From assembly GCA_027459545.1 (NCBI GenBank), contig DAIDID010000023.1, positions 1 through 6,918 on the forward strand: a stretch of DNA of 6,918 bases, given 5' to 3'. Origin of the DNA: Candidatus Parcubacteria bacterium (GTDB lineage: Bacteria; Patescibacteriota; Minisyncoccia; Phycocordibacterales; Phycocordibacteraceae). Below, piece after piece: positions 3,530 to 6,918 of the stretch. The first letter of the stretch is position 1, and each line of letters begins with the position of its first letter. Under the pieces are notes generated by a model. It worked only from the letters and a program-made list of their open reading frames with translations, was not told the DNA's origin and did not search any database. Position numbers and translations under genes: made by a program.

Positions 3530-5749
3530 CTACACAGGCCAATTAGTAACCATTAGTAAGTTTTTCTGTTCAGGCAGAGATAGCCAAATTTCTTCAGTAA
3601 CAAACGGCATGAAGGGATGTAGGAGCTTGAGGAGGTCTGTGAGAATGCGTCGGAGAAGGGCTTTGCGCGACTGCGCAGCAGTCGCGCTTTCTTTTGGAGC
3701 GCCTTCGGCGCTCGCTTCTGCAAATATCTTCTTTGATTCTTCGAGAATCTCATCAGCAAGTTTTGTCCAGCCATAGTGATACAATTTTTCCCCCGCAAGA
3801 TAGAGCCGCAACTCATTCATGTCTTTTGTAACATCTCTTTCTAGGTCGAGTACCTCTTCCCAGAGCTTAGTGTCAGCTTCAGTGAGTGGATTTTTTAGGT
3901 TGGTTTCGGTTGTATGATCCAAGATAAATCGAGAAATATTCCAAAGCTTATTTGCAAAATGCTTATATGCTTTGATTTTATTTTCATCAATTTTCATATC
4001 AGACCCCGGTGTGTTTCCAACTACGAGTGACATGCGAATTGCATCTACTCCAAACTTTTCAGCTACAACCATAGGATCAATACCATTCCCAAGTGATTTA
4101 GAAAACTTCTGACCTTTTGCGTCACGGATAATTCCTGTGAGATAGACAGTTTTAAAAGGAACTTGCCCAAGAGCAAAGTTGGTCATAAGAATCATGCGAG
4201 CTATCCAAAAAAATAAAATGTCAAAGCCCGTTATGAGTGTGTCGGTAGGATGAAATCGTTGTAAATCTTCTGTAATTTCAGGCCAGCCAAGTGTTGAAAA
4301 CGTCCATGAGCCTGAAGAAAACCATGTGTCTAGCGTATCTTCGTCTTGCACCCATCCCTCTTGAGTTGGAGCATTTCCAACCACCATTTCATCCCCTTTG
4401 TACCACACAGGTACTCTGTGCCCATACCATATTTGCCTGCTAATGCACCAGTCGCGAAGCGAATCTATCCAGTGAAAATATGTTTTTGTAAAATGCTCGG
4501 GCAGAATTCGCACATCACCATTTTCAACAGAACGATGCATCAGCTCTTTAAGTGTTACTTCGCTGCCACTTTGAATTCCAGTGATTTCTGAGTGCTGTAT
4601 CTTAAAAGGAGTAGTGACCGATACAAACCACTGTAATTTCGGAAGCGGCTCAATAATTCCTCCTGTTCTTTCAGCTGTTGCTACGTTTTGTTTTATTTTT
4701 TCTTCTTTCTCAAGTAATCCTTCGCCTCGTAACCACTCCGCAATCATTTCTCGTGCCTCAAGAACTTTTTTTCCTGAAAGCGGCCCATCTACTGTCATTT
4801 TAGCAAGCTCGTTTATTACTTGTGAGCGAGGCAAATCGTGCCGCTCGGCTATTTCCCAATCAATACTGCTATGTGCAGGAGTAACACCAAGCGCTCCGCT
4901 ACCAAATTCCGGTGCAACGCTTTTATCTGCAATTATTTTTAGATGTAGTGGTACTCCACAAAAAACCACGTCGTATTCGTTTCCTATAAATTCTGTATAT
5001 CTTGCATCATCTGGGTGCACGGCAACGGCAGTGTCGCCTACCTTTGTCTCAAGACGAGTTGTTGCGACTGGAATAGGGAAGTCTTTTGAATATCGAAATG
5101 TATACAGCACAGCATCTCGCTCTTCGTATACTATTTCATCATCCGAAATAGTCGTTTGTCCTTTTGGATCCCAATTTACAATGCGATTTCCTCTGTAAAT
5201 AAGACCCGCGTCATACATCATTTTGAAAAGTTTTGTAACAGCAGTATTTCTGCGCTCATCGAGTGTAAACGCTTCACGAGACCAATCACTTGAAACACCG
5301 AGTGTTTTTATTTGTGAAAGTATCGTCGCACGAGTTTCTTCTACAAATTCACCAATGCGCTTTAGTAATTCTGTACGACCTAAGTCGTGCCGATTTTTCC
5401 CTTCGGATTTTTGAATATCTTTCTCGACACGCGATTGCGTAGCAATCGCGGCATGGTCAGTTCCAGGAAGTAAAAGTGCTGCGTAGCCCTGCATACGTCT
5501 AAAACGAATGATGCTGTCTTGAATGGTGAGACCAAGTGCATGACCCATGTGAAGTACGCCAGTAGCATTTGGAGGTGGCATTATTATAGTATAGGGTTTG
5601 CCGTTTTTTGCAGTTAATTCTTTGGGAAGTGCATCGGGATTAAAATAACCACTTTTTTCCCATAGCTTATATATGCGAGATTCTGTTTCAGATGGATTAT
5701 ACGGCTTTGCGAATTTCTCCAAATTTGGATTTTGTTTCGATTCATTCAT
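3530..5749 (-). CDS. valS: Valyl-tRNA synthetase, short form
   Basis: This class I enzyme activates valine with ATP and charges tRNA-Val. The HIGH motif appears as H67-M-G-H70 in P-N-A-T-G-V-L-H-M-G-H, and KMSKS as K548-F-S-K-S552. The editing (CP1) domain spans roughly 200-350, with A-T-T-R-L-E-T near 229-235 and G-S-G-A-L-G-V-T-P-A-H near 283-293. The W-F-S-S-G-S-W motif is at 476-482. The anticodon-binding bundle starts near 597 (H-F-A-N-K-L-W-N) and includes H-P-F-M-P-F-V-T-E-E-I-W (711-722). The protein stops at residue 739, right after N-W-P-V. The C-terminal coiled-coil arm of typical bacterial ValRS (about 850-950 residues) is missing, and only 27 nt follow before prsW, so this is not a frameshift. 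Two oddities: an Ala-rich segment at about 679-696 encoded by palindromes, and DHAAIATQ where the family usually has DHAGIATQ. It lies 32 nt downstream of tsaD. Confidence 0.97.
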   Translation of the reverse strand: MNESKQNPNLEKFAKPYNPSETESRIYKLWEKSGYFNPDALPKELTAKNGKPYTIIMPPPNATGVLHMGHALGLTIQDSIIRFRRMQGYAALLLPGTDHAAIATQSRVEKDIQKSEGKNRHDLGRTELLKRIGEFVEETRATILSQIKTLGVSSDWSREAFTLDERRNTAVTKLFKMMYDAGLIYRGNRIVNWDPKGQTTISDDEIVYEERDAVLYTFRYSKDFPIPVATTRLETKVGDTAVAVHPDDARYTEFIGNEYDVVFCGVPLHLKIIADKSVAPEFGSGALGVTPAHSSIDWEIAERHDLPRSQVINELAKMTVDGPLSGKKVLEAREMIAEWLRGEGLLEKEEKIKQNVATAERTGGIIEPLPKLQWFVSVTTPFKIQHSEITGIQSGSEVTLKELMHRSVENGDVRILPEHFTKTYFHWIDSLRDWCISRQIWYGHRVPVWYKGDEMVVGNAPTQEGWVQDEDTLDTWFSSGSWTFSTLGWPEITEDLQRFHPTDTLITGFDILFFWIARMILMTNFALGQVPFKTVYLTGIIRDAKGQKFSKSLGNGIDPMVVAEKFGVDAIRMSLVVGNTPGSDMKIDENKIKAYKHFANKLWNISRFILDHTTETNLKNPLTEADTKLWEEVLDLERDVTKDMNELRLYLAGEKLYHYGWTKLADEILEESKKIFAEASAEGAPKESATAAQSRKALLRRILTDLLKLLHPFMPFVTEEIWLSLPEQKNLLMVTNWPV
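3665..3687. repeat. GC-rich perfect palindrome A inside valS
   Basis: Arms GCGCGACTGC (3665-3674) and GCAGTCGCGC (3678-3687) are exact reverse complements around a GCA loop. It encodes residues 688-695 (S-A-T-A-A-Q-S-R) of ValRS. It shares its core with the palindrome at 5430-5450. Confidence 0.85.
3697..3713. repeat. GC-rich perfect palindrome B inside valS
   Basis: Arms GAGCGCC (3697-3703) and GGCGCTC (3707-3713) flank a TTC loop. It lies 9 nt from palindrome A and encodes residues 679-685 (A-S-A-E-G-A-P). Its sequence differs from A, but the 3-nt loop design is the same. Confidence 0.75.
5430..5450. repeat. GC-rich perfect palindrome A' inside valS
   Basis: Arms CGCGATTGC (5430-5438) and GCAATCGCG (5442-5450) surround a GTA loop. 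Relative to the 21-nt core of palindrome A it differs by one compensated pair in the stem and one base in the loop. It falls in the same codon phase and encodes A-I-A-T-Q-S-R (residues 101-107). Confidence 0.85.
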
Positions 5750-5756
5750 TCTTTAA

Positions 5757-5765
5757 AGTGTAGCA
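5757..5765 (-). promoter_or_regulatory. Extended -10 box for valS (leaderless)
   Basis: On the minus strand, TGCTACACT (5765-5757) fits an extended -10. It is followed by 7 nt and then the valS ATG at 5749, the same spacing as at prsW. The transcript would start at or one base before the start codon. It sits in the 32-nt gap after tsaD. Confidence 0.4.
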
Positions 5766-5781
5766 TTTACAGCATTTTTTT

Positions 5782-6918
5782 CTATTTTCTAGAAAGTTCA
5801 AGCGACCCATCGGCATAAATCGTTCCTGCTTCTGCGTATTCATTTTTTTGCGCCCGATAAAAGCCAGCGAGCGCTATCATGACGGCATTATCCCCAGTAA
5901 ATCCCTCTGGTGGGAAGAAAAGACTTACATAGGGCATGGTTGCTTTCGTAGCTTCTATAAATGCACGCTGTATGTGTGTATTTGCAGATACCCCTCCGCC
6001 AAGTACGAGTGTCTGAGCCTGAGTTTCTTCAAGTGCTCGTAAAGTCTTTGCAAGTAATACTTCAGTGACTGCATTTTCAAATTCACTACAAAGCAGTTCT
6101 TTTTCTAGTGAATCCAGTTCAGCACTTTCCTCAGGATTTGATTTCTTTAAATCCCGCAACATATACAGCATTGCTGTTTTGAGTCCACTAAAAGAAAAGT
6201 TAAAATCGGGTGAATCGATCATTGGCCGCGGCAGTTTGTATTTCGATGTAGAATTAGGAATTTCTTTTTGTACATCTGCTCGATTTTTTTCAGCAAGAAG
6301 CGAAATTTCTGGACCGCCAGGGTAGGGAAGTCCCATCATACGCGCTACTTTATCAAAAGCCTCTCCAACTGCGTCATCGCGAGTTTCTCCAAGAAGCCGA
6401 TATGAGAGCCATGATTCAAGGAGTAAGAGTTGGGTGTGTCCCCCAGAGATAAGGAGTCCTAAAATAGGTAGTTGTAAATTTTCAATGCGGAATTTTTTAA
6501 AGACCGAGTCATCAGAAGGAATTTCTCTTGCTAGCCCCATAAAAAAATGCCCCTCCATGTGATTTACGGGTACTAACGGAATATTCCACGCTACTGAAAG
6601 CGCCTGCGCAAAGTTAACTCCCACCCAAAGAGCAGGAGCAAGTCCTGGTCCATAGGTTACAGCAATAGCATCTAATTCAGGACGCTCTGTTTCAGTAATG
6701 AATGCTAAAAAGGCGTCGATCATGTTTGATTCGCGTACTAAAAGCTCTACAATTTTTTCCCGAACTTCCTTTGAAAGTAGCTGAGTAGTTTCTTTTAAAA
6801 GTGACGCCTCCTCAAGTGCTGCGCCGAGTAGTGGGACGAGATTTTTTGCATGTTCGCGTTTTGCAACTGCAGGGAAAACACCACCGTATTCTCGGTGAAT
6901 TTCTATTTGCGATATAAG
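5782..6918 (-). CDS. tsaD: tRNA t6A threonylcarbamoyltransferase TsaD (5' end outside window)
   Basis: TsaD transfers the threonylcarbamoyl group to A37 of ANN-decoding tRNAs, working with TsaB and TsaE on the product of TsaC. The reading frame is open from the right edge (6918) to TAG at 5782-5784, giving 378 residues in the window. The ATG at 6723 is internal, because family sequence lies upstream of it: I-H-R-E-Y-G-G-V-F-P-A-V-A-K-R-E-H at about 6904-6854. Further motifs are Y-G-P-G-L-A-P-A-L, the metal-binding H-M-E-G-H, S-G-G-H-T-Q-L-L, D-D-A-V-G-E-A-F-D-K-V-A-R-M-M-G-L-P-Y-P-G-G-P, F-S-F-S-G-L-K-T-A, L-G-G-G-V-S-A-N-T and G-D-N-A. About 35-40 extra residues, probably helical, lie between the A-L-E-E-A helix and L-D-A-I-A-V-T-Y-G-P-G. 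The full protein is therefore near 400 residues, against about 340 for common TsaD. Confidence 0.96.
   Translation of the reverse strand, partial: LISQIEIHREYGGVFPAVAKREHAKNLVPLLGAALEEASLLKETTQLLSKEVREKIVELLVRESNMIDAFLAFITETERPELDAIAVTYGPGLAPALWVGVNFAQALSVAWNIPLVPVNHMEGHFFMGLAREIPSDDSVFKKFRIENLQLPILGLLISGGHTQLLLLESWLSYRLLGETRDDAVGEAFDKVARMMGLPYPGGPEISLLAEKNRADVQKEIPNSTSKYKLPRPMIDSPDFNFSFSGLKTAMLYMLRDLKKSNPEESAELDSLEKELLCSEFENAVTEVLLAKTLRALEETQAQTLVLGGGVSANTHIQRAFIEATKATMPYVSLFFPPEGFTGDNAVMIALAGFYRAQKNEYAEAGTIYADGSLELSRK

Noticed and set aside
4346..5414. Several long plus-strand open frames opposite valS
   Set aside because: They lie wholly antisense to a well-conserved synthetase, show no recognisable motifs and have the serine-rich bias expected from antisense frames.
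6225..6232. GCCGCGGC palindrome inside tsaD as a member of the valS palindrome family
   Set aside because: It is only 8 bases, lacks the 3-nt loop and shares no arm sequence with the valS palindromes.
1..6918. UGA recoding (as in Gracilibacteria/Absconditabacteria)
   Set aside because: All genes read through at expected lengths under the standard bacterial code, with no in-frame TGA needing reassignment.
1..6918. CRISPR array, transposon, phage or defence locus
   Set aside because: No regularly spaced repeats, transposase, integrase, nuclease or toxin-like genes were seen; the direct repeat near tRNA-Phe has only two copies and is explained by tRNA duplication.

Overview
The window looks like an ordinary chromosomal segment of a Patescibacteria (Candidate Phyla Radiation, Parcubacteria-like) genome. 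The evidence is a moderately AT-rich, densely packed layout, no visible Shine-Dalgarno sequences, tRNAs without an encoded CCA, a trimmed valyl-tRNA synthetase, a TsaD with an extra helical insert, and a membrane protein ending in a DUF2914 domain. The phylum assignment is inferred from style and gene content; no phylogeny was run.

Layout. The plus strand (1-2176) carries a small glutaredoxin-like protein, a tRNA-Arg(CCU), a DoxX-family membrane protein with a cysteine-rich tail, a 127-bp intergenic region full of repeats, a tRNA-Phe(GAA), and a multi-pass membrane protein with a C-terminal DUF2914 domain. The minus strand (2189-6918) carries, in transcription order, tsaD (its 5' end lies off the right edge), valS, a PrsW-family intramembrane protease and an Hsp20 small heat-shock protein. 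The two blocks converge at 2176/2189, with both stop codons inside one small inverted repeat.

Function. tsaD, valS and the two tRNAs serve translation (t6A modification of ANN-decoding tRNAs, valine charging, Arg and Phe decoding). PrsW and Hsp20 suggest envelope or protein-quality stress functions. The glutaredoxin-like protein and the Cys-tailed DoxX protein suggest thiol redox chemistry near the membrane. Minus-strand spacings are 32, 27 and 39 nt, which allows read-through. However, valS and prsW each have a -10-like box exactly 7 nt before their ATG, which suggests separate, essentially leaderless transcripts.

Most interesting signals. (1) GC-rich perfect palindromes with 3-nt loops lie inside valS. 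Two of them are the same sequence family with compensatory arm changes and the same reading frame. One sits in a short Ala-rich insert, and the other overlies the conserved DHAGIATQ-type motif. (2) Upstream of tRNA-Phe there is a duplicated promoter plus tRNA 5' end, followed by an internally deleted tRNA acceptor-stem remnant. I found no CRISPR array, transposase, phage gene or defence system, and no clear case for a wholly new multi-gene system.
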